The notes: generated from the sequence alone by a model not told the origin. A stretch of 64,000 bases of DNA from Flavobacterium sp. ZT3R18 (GCF_007097385.1 NZ_VJZS01000013.1:62001-126000); one strand, 5' to 3'. Counted from the stretch's first letter, positions 1-8,744 are shown. Made by a program: numbers and translations.

Positions 1-1131
1 ACTGTTACCGATTTAAGCTCCTTGAAAGATTTAGAAATTATTGAGGCGGAAAGTTTTTCTATTACAAATTCTTTAGTTACGAATCTATCAGGATTAGAAA
101 ATCTACAATCAATTAATGGATTTCTTGATATTAGACTCAATCAAAATTTATTAGACTTAAAAGGTTTAGATAATTTACAAATTTGTAAAGGAGATCTCTA
201 TATTAAATCCAATAATAATTTAAAAAATTTCAATTCATTAAATAAACTATTTGCAATATGGGGTACGCTTATTATTGAAGACAATAAGAGCTTAGAGAAC
301 TTCAATGGTTTAAACAAACTAAAATTCTTATACGGAATTAGTATAACAAGTAATCCAAAATTAAAAAATTTAACGGGATTAGGTAGCTTGGAGACTATTG
401 CTTGGGAATCCTTTTATATTATGTACAATGAATCCTTAGAATCACTAACGGGTCTTAATAGTTTAAAAAAAGTTGGCCAATTACAGATTGATGGCAACCA
501 AAACCTTAAAAATTTAAAAGGGTTAGAAAATATTGAAAATATTAGTTTTTACATAAACATTCATAACAATCCAAATTTAATTGATTTAAATGGGCTATCA
601 AATCTAAAAACTACTGAATATCTAAGTATTAAAAACAATCCAAATCTTTTATCACTAACAGGTCTGAATGATGCTGTTGTAATAGATTATTTATTTATTG
701 AAAATAATTATAATTTAAAAAATCTCACAAAAATTGGTAACGTTAAATCTAAAATAAAAATCGAATACAACAACAATCTTTTGTCTCTTGAGGGTTTACA
801 AAATGTTCAGACCCTAACAGGTTCTTTAGATGAAGGAGAATTAAGCATAATTTATAATAATTCGCTAAAAAACCTGAAAGGATTAGAAGGCCTCAGAAAT
901 GTGTATGGATATAGAATTTCTATATATCGCAATGAAAACCTTACCTCATTAGACGGTCTGGAAAAGTTTGAAAACACATCACGTACTAATTTTTTTAGCA
1001 TAAATGATAATTCTCAACTATCGAACTTTTGTGCATTAAAAAATTACTTGTCAAAAACTGGATTTAGCTTAAATCTTTACGATAATCAATCTAATCCAAC
1101 AACACAAACTATTTTAAATACTTGTCCGTAA
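1..1131 (+). CDS. Leucine-rich-repeat (receptor L-domain-like) protein, N-terminus outside the window
   Basis: The frame is open from base 1, so the N-terminus, including any signal peptide, lies upstream; a TTG at 22 is only the first start-like codon inside the window. The visible part is built almost wholly of irregular repeats of about 23-30 residues with the pattern L.xLxGLxxL followed by LxIxxNxxL (many NPNL and NLKNL units). This is the pattern of receptor-L-domain or BspA-like LRR proteins of Bacteroidetes, which are usually surface exposed. A non-repeat cap containing FCALKNYL and ending in TCP closes the protein. No type IX sorting domain is visible. Ligand and role are unknown. Confidence 0.75.
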   Translation, partial: TVTDLSSLKDLEIIEAESFSITNSLVTNLSGLENLQSINGFLDIRLNQNLLDLKGLDNLQICKGDLYIKSNNNLKNFNSLNKLFAIWGTLIIEDNKSLENFNGLNKLKFLYGISITSNPKLKNLTGLGSLETIAWESFYIMYNESLESLTGLNSLKKVGQLQIDGNQNLKNLKGLENIENISFYINIHNNPNLIDLNGLSNLKTTEYLSIKNNPNLLSLTGLNDAVVIDYLFIENNYNLKNLTKIGNVKSKIKIEYNNNLLSLEGLQNVQTLTGSLDEGELSIIYNNSLKNLKGLEGLRNVYGYRISIYRNENLTSLDGLEKFENTSRTNFFSINDNSQLSNFCALKNYLSKTGFSLNLYDNQSNPTTQTILNTCP

Positions 1132-1347
1132 AATTAACAATAAAAGATCCGATAGCTCCTCGGAGCGACAATGTTAGGCGAAAATAAATTTAAAAGTATA
1201 TTGTAACTGCTACGAAATCAAGACACTTCGCACAGTATTCACCCTCTAATACTATTTTCGTTTTCAAGAATATTTTGGAAAGCATATGATTGTTTTACAA
1301 ATTTCAGTTAAATTAAATGCAAAGCGATCTATCTAATATCGAATTCG

Positions 1348-1500
1348 CTACTCTTCTTTTTTCTGATTCATTTTTGCAACCAAAGCTTTCAAGCGTAGTG
1401 CTTTTTCTTTTTTCTCTTCTTGAAGTTTAGTCTTCTTTCGATTTAGCAATTTGGTATGCAAAGCCTTATTTTTAGTGTTTTTTTCAGGTCCTTTTGCCAC
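1348..1500 (-). CDS. Small basic conserved protein, 50 aa
   Basis: A GTG start at 1500 gives a 50-residue protein beginning MAKGPEKNTKNKALHTKLL and ending NQKKEE. An in-frame TAA lies two codons upstream of the GTG, so the start cannot be further upstream. More than a third of the residues are Lys or Glu, and the middle should form one long amphipathic helix. From memory, similar short proteins occur in Flavobacterium, but this could not be searched here. Function unknown; an RNA- or ribosome-associated role would fit the composition but is a guess. Confidence 0.55.
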   Translation of the reverse strand: MAKGPEKNTKNKALHTKLLNRKKTKLQEEKKEKALRLKALVAKMNQKKEE

Positions 1501-1588
1501 AATTTATAATCTTCTAGAATTATGATTGCAAATATAAACAAATGGACAGGTTAAATTATTACAAAACCGTTTTGAAACCCCAAATCCC

Positions 1589-1665
1589 TAGCCCCGATAG
1601 TAGTGAAATCCTTTCTATTTTTCCTTTAAAAATAGAAAGATTGAAGCGGATAGCGGGAAATAGCT
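1589..1665. repeat. Dispersed intergenic repeat, copy A
   Basis: Contains AGCCCCGATAGTAGTGAAAT followed by a perfect 12-bp hairpin (1611-1622 with 1628-1639), then AGCGGGAA and TAGCTTC. Two further diverged copies occur at about 2335-2453 and 10657-10773 with the same order of motifs: conserved head, T-rich/A-rich hairpin, AGCGGGA-type motif and TAGCTCCTAA tail. Confidence 0.6.
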
Positions 1666-1713
1666 TCAGATAAATACAAACACAACTTTTTATTTTTAAC
1701 AATTCAATCCATA

Positions 1714-1752
1714 AAAAAAACGGAAATGACTTTTAAAAAGTCATTTCCGTTT
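1714..1752 (-). terminator. Rho-independent terminator of the lipocalin-like gene
   Basis: Near-perfect hairpin with arms ACGGAAATGACTTTT and AAAAGTCATTTCCGT. On the minus strand it is followed by a run of eight T. It lies about 50 nt after the stop codon of the minus-strand gene ending at 1800. Confidence 0.8.
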
Positions 1753-1799
1753 CATCCTACATCTCAAAGATGCAGAATCTAACACCTGAATAAATTTAA

Positions 1800-2219
1800 T
1801 TATCTGATGTAAACAGAGATAGCGTTACCGTTCTTTAGCTTTAACTCAGTAAGTGTAAGATTAACAATATCATAAGTTATGGTTGTACCATTTATAACAG
1901 TTGTTACTTTACTATCCCCTTTGGAATAAGTTCCTGACACAGTTGTTAGTGCACATGGACTAACAGTAGAATCATAATCTCCTGAAGTTAATGTATTATC
2001 AATCTTTAGATTAATAAAATCATGGTCACAACCACTCACATTTTGTGGCGGATCAGCCAATGTTTCTACACCATTATTATTGGTACCAACTTTGACAATA
2101 CTCCATTTCCCTTCTATAGGAGCTATTGTGTCTCCTTCGTTTTCATCACTAGAATTACAAGACGTAGCAAATAATCCGATACTTAATACTAATACAAATA
2201 ATATGTTTTTAGTTTTCAT
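1800..2219 (-). CDS. Lipocalin-like domain lipoprotein
   Basis: A 139-residue protein with a type II signal peptide whose lipobox is LFATSC, so Cys21 is the predicted lipidated residue and the mature protein is membrane-anchored. After an acidic linker the motif IEGKWSIVKV opens a small beta-barrel-like domain, as in the Bacteroidetes lipocalin_4/lipocalin-like lipoproteins. The two mature-domain Cys (SGCDHDF and SPCALTT) could form a disulfide. It is a single-gene unit with its own terminator. Ligand unknown. Confidence 0.7.
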   Translation of the reverse strand: MKTKNILFVLVLSIGLFATSCNSSDENEGDTIAPIEGKWSIVKVGTNNNGVETLADPPQNVSGCDHDFINLKIDNTLTSGDYDSTVSPCALTTVSGTYSKGDSKVTTVINGTTITYDIVNLTLTELKLKNGNAISVYIR

Positions 2220-2334
2220 GCTTTATTTATTTAAAATTAATAATGGCTAAATTAACTTTAGAGTGCCTAAAGACTGTTATATAATTATTGATAGTATTTA
2301 TATTATTATTTTGGTATTTAAACAATTACTAGTC

Positions 2335-2453
2335 TCCTTAGAGAATCGAAATCCTTTTTGTTTTTTCTTTAAAAACAAAAAGATTACTTCACATAATTTT
2401 ATTTACAGCGGAGTTCAGTGAATATATTTGTAACGAATAGCGGGATTAGCTCC
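2335..2453. repeat. Dispersed intergenic repeat, copy B
   Basis: Has the GAAATCCTTT head, a perfect 12-bp hairpin (2354-2365 with 2371-2382), then AGCGGAG, ATAGCGGGATTAGCTCCTAA. The spacing in the second half is longer than in copy A. With the promoter and RNA leader that follow, it fills the 384-nt gap between the lipocalin-like gene and metG. Confidence 0.55.
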
Positions 2454-2487
2454 TAATAAAAACCATACAACTCTCAATTCTATTGCT

Positions 2488-2495
2488 TATTTTTG
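2488..2495 (+). promoter_or_regulatory. Predicted metG promoter, -7 box
   Basis: TATTTTTG matches the Bacteroidetes -7 consensus TAnnTTTG. Transcription would start near 2502, just before the RNA leader at 2515, so the leader would be nearly the whole 5' UTR. No clear -33 TTG is visible at the usual distance. Confidence 0.5.
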
Positions 2496-2514
2496 CACTC
2501 AATAAAAAAGCATC

Positions 2515-2603
2515 ATGAAATGAGCCTAACGAAAATTGGTTGTTACATCCAGTTGTATTAGGCGAATTACATGTGACAAATAAAAAAACAATACTAACAA
2601 CAC
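2515..2603 (+). ncRNA. Structured 5' leader with mini-ORF, copy upstream of metG
   Basis: One of four related leaders in the window. It begins ATGAAATGA (mini-ORF Met-Lys-stop), has an outer stem GCCTAA (2524-2529) with TTAGGC (2558-2563) and an inner stem AATTGG (2534-2539) with CCAGTT (2549-2554, one GU pair). The metG ATG follows 89 nt after the mini-ORF ATG. This copy is most similar to the one before the Uma2 gene. The regulatory role is inferred from position and structure only. Confidence 0.55.
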
Positions 2604-4670
2604 ATGATACAGAATCCAAAAAGATATACCATTACAGCGGCATTGCCTTATACGAACGGGCCTATACATATTGGGCATTTGGCGGGGGTTTACGTGCCTT
2701 CGGACATTTATTCACGCTATTTGCGTTTGCAGGGAAGAGACGTTTTGTTTGTTTGCGGAAGCGATGAACACGGCGTTGCGATTTCGATGAAAGCTAAAAA
2801 AGAAGGCATAACGCCACAGGAAGTAATTGATAAATACGATGGAATTATTAGAAAATCATTCTCTGATTTTGGTATTTCATTCGACAATTACTCTAGAACT
2901 TCGGCGAAAATTCATCACGATACCGCTTCTGAATTCTTTAAGAAATTGTATGACAAAGGCGATTTTATTGAAGAAGTAACGGAACAATTGTATGATGCCA
3001 AAGCAGATCAGTTTTTGGCTGACCGTTTTGTGGTGGGAACTTGCCCAAAATGTGGCAACGAAGAAGCCTATGGCGACCAATGCGAAAAATGTGGTTCTAC
3101 GCTAAACGCAACCGATTTGATTAATCCAAAATCGACTATAACGGGAGAAACTCCTATCTTAAAATCTACGAAACACTGGTTTTTGCCTTTGGACAGATAT
3201 ACTGATTTCTTAACAGAATGGATACTTGTTGGGCATAAAAATGACTGGAAACCGAATGTGTACGGACAAGTGAAATCTTGGATCGACGGTGGATTGGAGC
3301 CTCGTGCGGTAACCCGTGACTTGGATTGGGGGATTGACGTGCCAGTTGAAGGTGCCGAAGGAAAAAAATTATATGTATGGTTTGATGCGCCAATTGGGTA
3401 CATCTCATCTACCAAAGAGTGGGCAGAACGCGAAGGAAAAGATTGGGAACCGTACTGGAAAGATCAAGATACGAAGTTGGTTCACTTTATTGGGAAAGAC
3501 AATATTGTTTTTCACTGTGTGATTTTCCCAGCGATGCTAAAAGCCGAAGGAAGCTATATTTTACCAGACAATGTACCTGCAAATGAGTTTTTGAATTTGG
3601 AAGGAAACAAATTGTCTACGTCTAAAAACTGGGCGGTTTGGTTGCACGAATACTTGGAAGATTTTCCGAATCAGCAAGATGTTTTGCGTTATGTTTTGAC
3701 AGCGAATGCTCCTGAAACCAAAGACAATGATTTCACCTGGAAAGATTTTCAGTCGAAAAACAACAATGAATTAGCAGACAACCTAGGAAACTTTGTGAAT
3801 CGTGTGGTAGTTTTGACCCAAAAGTATTATGATGGTTTTGTTCCTCAACCAAATGAATTTAATGAAGTCGACGAACAAACTCTTGATGCTATAAAAGCTT
3901 ATCCTGCGGTAATTGCAAATTCTATAGAAAGATACCGTTTTAGAGAGGCATTGACAGAATTGATGAACTTATCTCGTTTAGGCAACAAATATCTGGCGGA
4001 TGAAGAACCTTGGAAAAAAGCAAAAACTGATCCCGAAAGAGTAAAAACACAAATGTATGTGGCTTTGCAAATCACTGCAGCCTTGAGTGTTTTAGCAGAA
4101 CCTTTTTTGCCGTTTACAGCTAGTAAATTGAAGAGGTGTTTAAAATTAGAAAATCAGTTTGGTTGGAATGACATAGTCAATTCTAATGAATTGATTGCTG
4201 TAAATCATCAAATAGAAACTGAAAAAGTAGACATTCTATTTGGTAAAATCACAGACGAGGAAATCCAGAAACAAATTGACAAACTAGAAGCTACTAAATC
4301 TGCCAACAAAGCCGAGAACAAAGTTGCCGAGCCTCAAAAAGACTTAATCCAGTTTGAGGATTTTGCCAAAATGGATATCCGTGTGGGAACGATTCTGGAA
4401 GCCGAAAAAATGCCAAAAGCCAACAAACTTTTGATTTTAAAAGTAGATACCGGAATTGATGTTCGTACCATAGTTTCTGGAATAGCCGAGAGTTTTAAAC
4501 CAGAAGACATCGTTGGAAAACGCGTCACTGTTCTAGTAAATCTAGCACCAAGAAACCTTCGCGGAGTAGAAAGTCAAGGAATGATTTTGATGACTACCAA
4601 TGCCGAAGGGAAATTGGTTTTTGTGAATCCAGATGCAGATGGTGTTGGGAATGGGGAGACGATAAATTAA
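2604..4670 (+). CDS. metG: Methionyl-tRNA synthetase
   Basis: Class I aminoacyl-tRNA synthetase that charges tRNA-Met with methionine. The ATP-binding HIGH motif is at residues 22-25 and the second signature is KLSTS near residue 336, a normal variant of KMSKS. A knuckle with CPKCG and CEKCG (about 148-165) binds zinc. The last 110 residues (from about [14 protein letters not shown]) form the C-terminal EMAP/Trbp111-like tRNA-binding and dimerisation domain. The 688-aa length is normal for the long form. The ATG directly follows the structured leader, so translation initiation may be controlled there. Confidence 0.97.
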   Translation: MIQNPKRYTITAALPYTNGPIHIGHLAGVYVPSDIYSRYLRLQGRDVLFVCGSDEHGVAISMKAKKEGITPQEVIDKYDGIIRKSFSDFGISFDNYSRTSAKIHHDTASEFFKKLYDKGDFIEEVTEQLYDAKADQFLADRFVVGTCPKCGNEEAYGDQCEKCGSTLNATDLINPKSTITGETPILKSTKHWFLPLDRYTDFLTEWILVGHKNDWKPNVYGQVKSWIDGGLEPRAVTRDLDWGIDVPVEGAEGKKLYVWFDAPIGYISSTKEWAEREGKDWEPYWKDQDTKLVHFIGKDNIVFHCVIFPAMLKAEGSYILPDNVPANEFLNLEGNKLSTSKNWAVWLHEYLEDFPNQQDVLRYVLTANAPETKDNDFTWKDFQSKNNNELADNLGNFVNRVVVLTQKYYDGFVPQPNEFNEVDEQTLDAIKAYPAVIANSIERYRFREALTELMNLSRLGNKYLADEEPWKKAKTDPERVKTQMYVALQITAALSVLAEPFLPFTASKLKRCLKLENQFGWNDIVNSNELIAVNHQIETEKVDILFGKITDEEIQKQIDKLEATKSANKAENKVAEPQKDLIQFEDFAKMDIRVGTILEAEKMPKANKLLILKVDTGIDVRTIVSGIAESFKPEDIVGKRVTVLVNLAPRNLRGVESQGMILMTTNAEGKLVFVNPDADGVGNGETIN

Positions 4671-4693
4671 GATATTTCATATCAGGATTACGT

Positions 4694-4896
4694 AGAGACG
4701 TTGCACTGCAACGTCTCTTTTGTTTTGATTAACAATCGTATCAAGGCATTGCAACGTCTCTTTTGTTTTCATCAACAATCGCATCAAGGCACTGCAACGT
4801 CTCTTTTGTTTATATGTACGAACGTTTTGCAGAGGCGTTAAAAATTATTATATTCGTTATAATCAACATAGCAGAAGACGTTGCACTGCAACGTCT
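4694..4896. repeat. Tandem and palindromic GACGTTGC repeats downstream of metG
   Basis: The palindrome GAGACGTTGCACTGCAACGTC starts at 4694 and recurs as AGACGTTGCACTGCAACGTCT at 4876-4896. Between them the core GCAACGTCTCTTTTGTTT repeats at 4708, 4751 and 4794, a period of 43 nt. The region has no convincing coding content and fills the 312-nt gap between metG and the HAD gene. It resembles REP-type elements; the first palindrome followed by a T-rich stretch could also end metG transcripts. Confidence 0.7.
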
Positions 4897-4982
4897 AAAC
4901 ATTATGATTTTGACGCAACAACGACTAACCATTATAATTTTAACGTAACAATTTCTAAAACCATTATTAAAAAAAATAAAAA

Positions 4983-5672
4983 ATGAACCTAAAAGTAATT
5001 GCCTTCGACGCCGACGATACCTTATGGATCAACGAAACCTACTTTGATGAAACCGAGAAAAAATTCTGTGGTTTGATGGAAGATTATCTTTCGCATCAAG
5101 GGATTTCACAAGAGCTTTTCAAGGTCGAAATCGACAATCTCAAATTGTACGGTTACGGCATCAAAGGCTACATTCTTTCGATGATTGAAGCGGCGATGAC
5201 AATCTCAAACAACACCATTCCTATCGAGATCATTGAGAAAATCATTCAATATGGAAAAGAACTACTCGAAAAACCTATTGTTTTGTTGGATGGAGTCGAG
5301 GAAACTTTACAAGCGTTGCAGGGAAAATACAAATTGGTGGTTGCCACCAAAGGGGATTTACTGGACCAACGCCGAAAACTACACAATTCAGGTTTGGGAC
5401 ATTATTTTCATCATATCGAAGTGATGTCAGACAAGCAAGAAGTCGATTATTCGGATTTGATCAAACGCTTGGAGATACAGCCCAACGAGTTTTTTATGAT
5501 AGGTAATTCCTTAAAATCGGATGTTTTACCGGTTTTGGCTATTGGCGGACACGCCGTTCACATTCCGTTTCACACCACTTGGGCACATGAAAAAATAGAT
5601 CATAAAGTGGAGCACAAAAACTTTCAGGCATTTGAGAGAATAACAGAAGTTTTAACGCTATTGGAGTTATAA
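4983..5672 (+). CDS. HAD-superfamily hydrolase
   Basis: A 229-residue HAD phosphatase of the YjjG/phosphoglycolate-phosphatase type. Motif I is FDADDTLW (residues 7-14, two catalytic Asp), motif II is ATKGD near 121 and motif IV is GNSLKSDV near 174 with acidic residues that hold Mg2+. The helical cap lies between motifs I and II. No signal peptide, so cytosolic. Substrate is probably a small phosphorylated metabolite (sugar phosphate or nucleotide) but cannot be read from the sequence. It is flanked by repeats on one side and a structured leader on the other. Confidence 0.85.
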   Translation: MNLKVIAFDADDTLWINETYFDETEKKFCGLMEDYLSHQGISQELFKVEIDNLKLYGYGIKGYILSMIEAAMTISNNTIPIEIIEKIIQYGKELLEKPIVLLDGVEETLQALQGKYKLVVATKGDLLDQRRKLHNSGLGHYFHHIEVMSDKQEVDYSDLIKRLEIQPNEFFMIGNSLKSDVLPVLAIGGHAVHIPFHTTWAHEKIDHKVEHKNFQAFERITEVLTLLEL

Positions 5673-5809
5673 AAAAAGCTTTTAATAACATATAAAATCT
5701 GGTTAGAATACTTTTTATTTAGTATTTTAGCTAGGTTTTTAAATTTAAACACACTTCGTTGAAAAGGTTTCCGCAACTGTAGCATTTGATAACAAAAAAT
5801 ACTAAAACT

Positions 5810-5894
5810 ATGAAATCGCCATAACAGCATTTGTCGCAAACACCAATGAAGATCTGGCGATACCATATTCCGACAAAAAAAATATTATCTACAT
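5810..5894 (+). ncRNA. Structured 5' leader with mini-ORF, copy upstream of CAT-like gene
   Basis: Starts with mini-ORF ATG AAA TCG CCA TAA. The outer stem ATCGCCA (5815-5821) pairs with TGGCGAT (5855-5861), and an inner hairpin TTTG-TCG-CAAA lies at 5830-5840. The gene start follows 85 nt after the mini-ORF ATG. It is nearly identical over most of its length to the minus-strand copy at 48300-48390, including TATTATCTACA just before the gene start. A promoter-like TAGCATTTG (one extra base in the TAnnTTTG spacing) lies at 5780-5788. Confidence 0.6.
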
Positions 5895-6524
5895 ATGAAA
5901 ACACTTTTAGACTTAGACAATTGGAATCGAAAAGAACATTTCCTTTTTTTCAAGCAAATGCAAGAACCTTTTTTTGGAGCAACTGTAACTATCGACTGTA
6001 CCAAAGCGTATGAAAAGTCTAAAACGCTAGGCACTTCCTTTTTCGTTTATTATTTACACAAAACCTTAACAGCAGTAAATACTTTTGAAAGTTTCAGATA
6101 CCGTATTTCGAACACCCACATCTACATTCATGATCGCATAGACGGATCGGCAACGATAAGCCGTGCCGATGGTACTTTTGGATTCTCTTTAATCGAATAC
6201 CATCCCGATTATACGCTTTTTGAACAAACCGCATTAATCGAAATTGAGCGTATTCAAAACACAACCGGTTTATTTACTCGGCAATTTAATGAGGATAATG
6301 TCATTCACTTTTCGGCAATCCCTTGGTTGAATTTCACTTCACTTTCGCACGCTCGTAACATGACCTTTCCGGATAGTTGCCCCAAAGTTTCTTTTGGCAA
6401 AATGATGGTTTCCGAAGACGGAAAAAGAACAATGCCTATGTCTGTCCATGTACATCACGGATTGATGGACGCCCTGCATGTGGGACAAATGGTGGATTAT
6501 TTTCAAGAAATAATGAATCAATAA
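5895..6524 (+). CDS. Chloramphenicol acetyltransferase-like protein (CatA family)
   Basis: A 209-residue protein with the size and order of motifs of trimeric CatA-type acetyltransferases, which transfer acetyl from acetyl-CoA to a hydroxyl group. The catalytic region VHHGLMDALHVGQ (about 186-198) carries the general-base His, but the usual HHxxxDG reads HHxxxDA. FRYRI and FTSLSHA match conserved CAT positions. Many Bacteroidetes carry such chromosomal homologues whose natural substrate is unknown, so drug resistance should not be assumed. Preceded by the leader at 5810-5894. ATG start chosen because the leader ends exactly there. Confidence 0.8.
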   Translation: MKTLLDLDNWNRKEHFLFFKQMQEPFFGATVTIDCTKAYEKSKTLGTSFFVYYLHKTLTAVNTFESFRYRISNTHIYIHDRIDGSATISRADGTFGFSLIEYHPDYTLFEQTALIEIERIQNTTGLFTRQFNEDNVIHFSAIPWLNFTSLSHARNMTFPDSCPKVSFGKMMVSEDGKRTMPMSVHVHHGLMDALHVGQMVDYFQEIMNQ

Positions 6525-6536
6525 AAATGGATTCTG

Positions 6537-6544
6537 TATTTTTG
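6537..6544 (+). promoter_or_regulatory. Predicted -7 promoter box
   Basis: TATTTTTG fits TAnnTTTG and lies 45 nt before the ATG at 6589. It begins 13 nt after the CAT-like stop codon, so the next gene may have its own start of transcription. Confidence 0.45.
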
Positions 6545-6588
6545 GATTCGGATTGACCCAATTAATTTTAGCCCGCAATCAGAAACTC

Positions 6589-8001
6589 ATGAAAAAAATA
6601 ATCCCTTTTTTGATCCTATTACAAAGTTCCCTGCTTTTTAGCCAAACGGTATTGACTAGTTATCTATTAGAACTAAAAAAATCTAAAGAATACAGGCAAA
6701 TTGTAAATGCCGAAAACACTACTACACACGATCTCTTTGTATTTGCTTCCGACAAAGAAACCGTTACAATTCTAAAATACAATAGTGCTTTATTCCTCTC
6801 TAATCAATATACGCAAACCCGTCCCGATTTAGACTATAAATTATTGGCTGGATACAGTTTTAATGACGAGGAGAACCCAACTCTTTATTGGTCATCCGAA
6901 GATTTAAAAAAAGTAATGGCTGTTCAATATGATTTGAATGCCAAAACCACCGCTGTTTTTAAATATTACCTCTCTTTTTCTAATGAATCGATTGTAACCC
7001 AATTTCAAGAGAACAACACCTTTTATATCCTTTCACAAAGAGATCTAGAACAAAAATTAGTACTGTATATTTTTAAAAACGGAAAAAAAGAAGAGAAGAT
7101 ACTGGATTTCTCCTCCTTTAAATTTCAAAATAGAAAAACAGAGATCTTAACATTGAATCAGATCTTAGAAGTCTGCCCAATTGAAAAAATAGAAACCAAT
7201 CAATTCAATCCATTGTTCAAAGGCACTCAAAAAACCAAATTGTATGTATTGAAAAACCGCCTACTGCTCACTTTGGATCATAATTTTAATGAAACGCAGG
7301 CATTCGACATTGACTTAAGCACTTTTGAAATTCAAGAAAAAAAGTTTCTACAACCCGCTACAAAAAAACAAATGGAATTAGCCAATTCTTTTTATCATGA
7401 AAATAAAATATACCAACTTAATTCCAATGAAGACGAGTTATTGTTTGAAATAAAAGATTACAAATCAAACGAAATCATCAAAAGTTATCAAGTTTCAAAA
7501 ACCGACACTGTTGGTTTTAAAAACTCTCCTTTATACATTCAAATTGACGGTCAAAAACCAAGAGAAATAAAAAACACAGCCAAGTTTCTGCAACGCCTAT
7601 TGTACATGAATACGGGATTAACGGTGTACAAAACACCAAAAACTATCTTGATCACATTGGGTGGAACGAGCAACACAGGAACCAATTATGCCGATCTTTC
7701 GACAAGAATAAATGCCGAAGTTGAGGCAAATTCTACAGATATCGCCTATGATTTGCTAAACAATGCAGGACCAACAACGGTTTATTTTGAAAGTATATTC
7801 GATAAAAAACTAGAACAAACCAAGCAAGAGCAAGAGCCGCTTGCCATAGATTTTATTTCCCGTTTTGCAAATGAACATACCGAAGTTTCTTTGGGAAGCA
7901 CCATTCGATTCAAAAACTATTACATTTTTGGATATTATGATACGTATGCCAAACAATACATCTTGCGTAAATTCATTGATGGATTTGACCGTTCGTTTTA
8001 A
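6589..8001 (+). CDS. Exported protein of unknown function, 470 aa
   Basis: The ATG at 6589 opens a clean signal peptide (MKKIIPFLILLQSSLLFSQ), so earlier in-frame TTG codons are unlikely starts. The mature protein has no motif I recognise. It is rich in Lys, Glu and aromatic residues, with alternating hydrophobic stretches that suggest beta structure, and no Cys-rich or repeat region. No transmembrane segment follows the signal peptide, and no T9SS C-terminal domain is evident, so it is probably periplasmic. It reads in the same direction as the CAT-like gene. Confidence 0.6.
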   Translation: MKKIIPFLILLQSSLLFSQTVLTSYLLELKKSKEYRQIVNAENTTTHDLFVFASDKETVTILKYNSALFLSNQYTQTRPDLDYKLLAGYSFNDEENPTLYWSSEDLKKVMAVQYDLNAKTTAVFKYYLSFSNESIVTQFQENNTFYILSQRDLEQKLVLYIFKNGKKEEKILDFSSFKFQNRKTEILTLNQILEVCPIEKIETNQFNPLFKGTQKTKLYVLKNRLLLTLDHNFNETQAFDIDLSTFEIQEKKFLQPATKKQMELANSFYHENKIYQLNSNEDELLFEIKDYKSNEIIKSYQVSKTDTVGFKNSPLYIQIDGQKPREIKNTAKFLQRLLYMNTGLTVYKTPKTILITLGGTSNTGTNYADLSTRINAEVEANSTDIAYDLLNNAGPTTVYFESIFDKKLEQTKQEQEPLAIDFISRFANEHTEVSLGSTIRFKNYYIFGYYDTYAKQYILRKFIDGFDRSF

Positions 8002-8121
8002 CCCCGAATCCGCTTTATAAATCCTGATATTCCATAAAATTGTACTGCTGCAGAAAAGCTTTTATCCAAAAAAAGATATCCGTGAATGATTTTTTTTTAA
8101 CTTTACTAAAAACTAAACGCC

Positions 8122-8637
8122 ATGCTATTAAAAAATATTGAAACAGCACTAAACAAACAAATCCGTATAGAAGCAGAATCTTCTCAAACCTATTTATCTA
8201 TGGCTTGTTGGGCCGAGGTGAATGGATTGGAGGGAATTGCGCAGTTTATGTACGCCCAATCCGATGAGGAACGTTTGCACATGCTCAAATTGATCAAATA
8301 TGTAAACGAACGTGGCGGTCATGCTCAAGTAACCGACTTGAAAGCACCGAAAACAACTTACGAAACCTTCAAAGGAATGTTTGAAGAACTCTACAAACAC
8401 GAGATTTTTGTTTCGGAATCGATCAATGAGTTGGTACACATTACGTTTGAAGAAAAAGATTATGCCACCCATAATTTCTTGCAATGGTATGTAGCCGAGC
8501 AAATTGAAGAAGAAGCTACAGCCAAATCGATTTTAGACAAAATCAACTTGATTGGCGACGACAAAGGTGGATTGTATCTTTTTGACCGTGACATTCAGCA
8601 AGTAGCCAATACAAAGACCGCTACTCCAGCCAAATAA
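8122..8637 (+). CDS. ftnA: Ferritin (non-haem)
   Basis: Iron-storage protein that oxidises Fe2+ and keeps it as a mineral in a 24-subunit shell. At 171 residues it is normal length. The ferroxidase residues are visible: Glu in RIEAESSQTY (about 17), the EERLHML motif (about Glu50, His53), and QWYVAEQIEEE near 125-133. The C-terminal tail GGLYLFDRDI is typical of FtnA and lacks a haem-binding Met. It forms a single-gene unit ending in a strong terminator. Together with feoAB and the metal transporters downstream it belongs to the window's iron-handling genes. Confidence 0.93.
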   Translation: MLLKNIETALNKQIRIEAESSQTYLSMACWAEVNGLEGIAQFMYAQSDEERLHMLKLIKYVNERGGHAQVTDLKAPKTTYETFKGMFEELYKHEIFVSESINELVHITFEEKDYATHNFLQWYVAEQIEEEATAKSILDKINLIGDDKGGLYLFDRDIQQVANTKTATPAK

Positions 8638-8662
8638 TTAAGACTCTCCTTATAAATATTTT

Positions 8663-8700
8663 CCCCAAAATGCTTTAGTGCCATTTTGGGGATTTTTTTT
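8663..8700 (+). terminator. Rho-independent terminator after ferritin
   Basis: Hairpin CCCCAAAATG / CATTTTGGGG (8663-8691) followed by eight T, 25 nt after the ferritin stop. Confidence 0.85.
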
Positions 8701-8744
8701 GCTCGAAAAATGTTAAAATTTATTTAGAATAGATAAAAATAATA

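Noticed and set aside
2540..2767. ORF overlapping the metG leader
   Set aside because: It runs through the leader and into metG in another frame, with no family pattern.
4694..4896. Possible CRISPR array
   Set aside because: The 43-nt period consists of nearly the same sequence throughout, with no unique spacers, and no cas genes are in the window.
5831..6013. ORF starting MSQTPMKIWR
   Set aside because: Its N-terminus is only the translation of the structured leader; the minus-strand leader copy gives the same MSQPPMKIWR start (48369 to 48187) and then diverges where the leader ends. The shared peptide reflects shared noncoding DNA.
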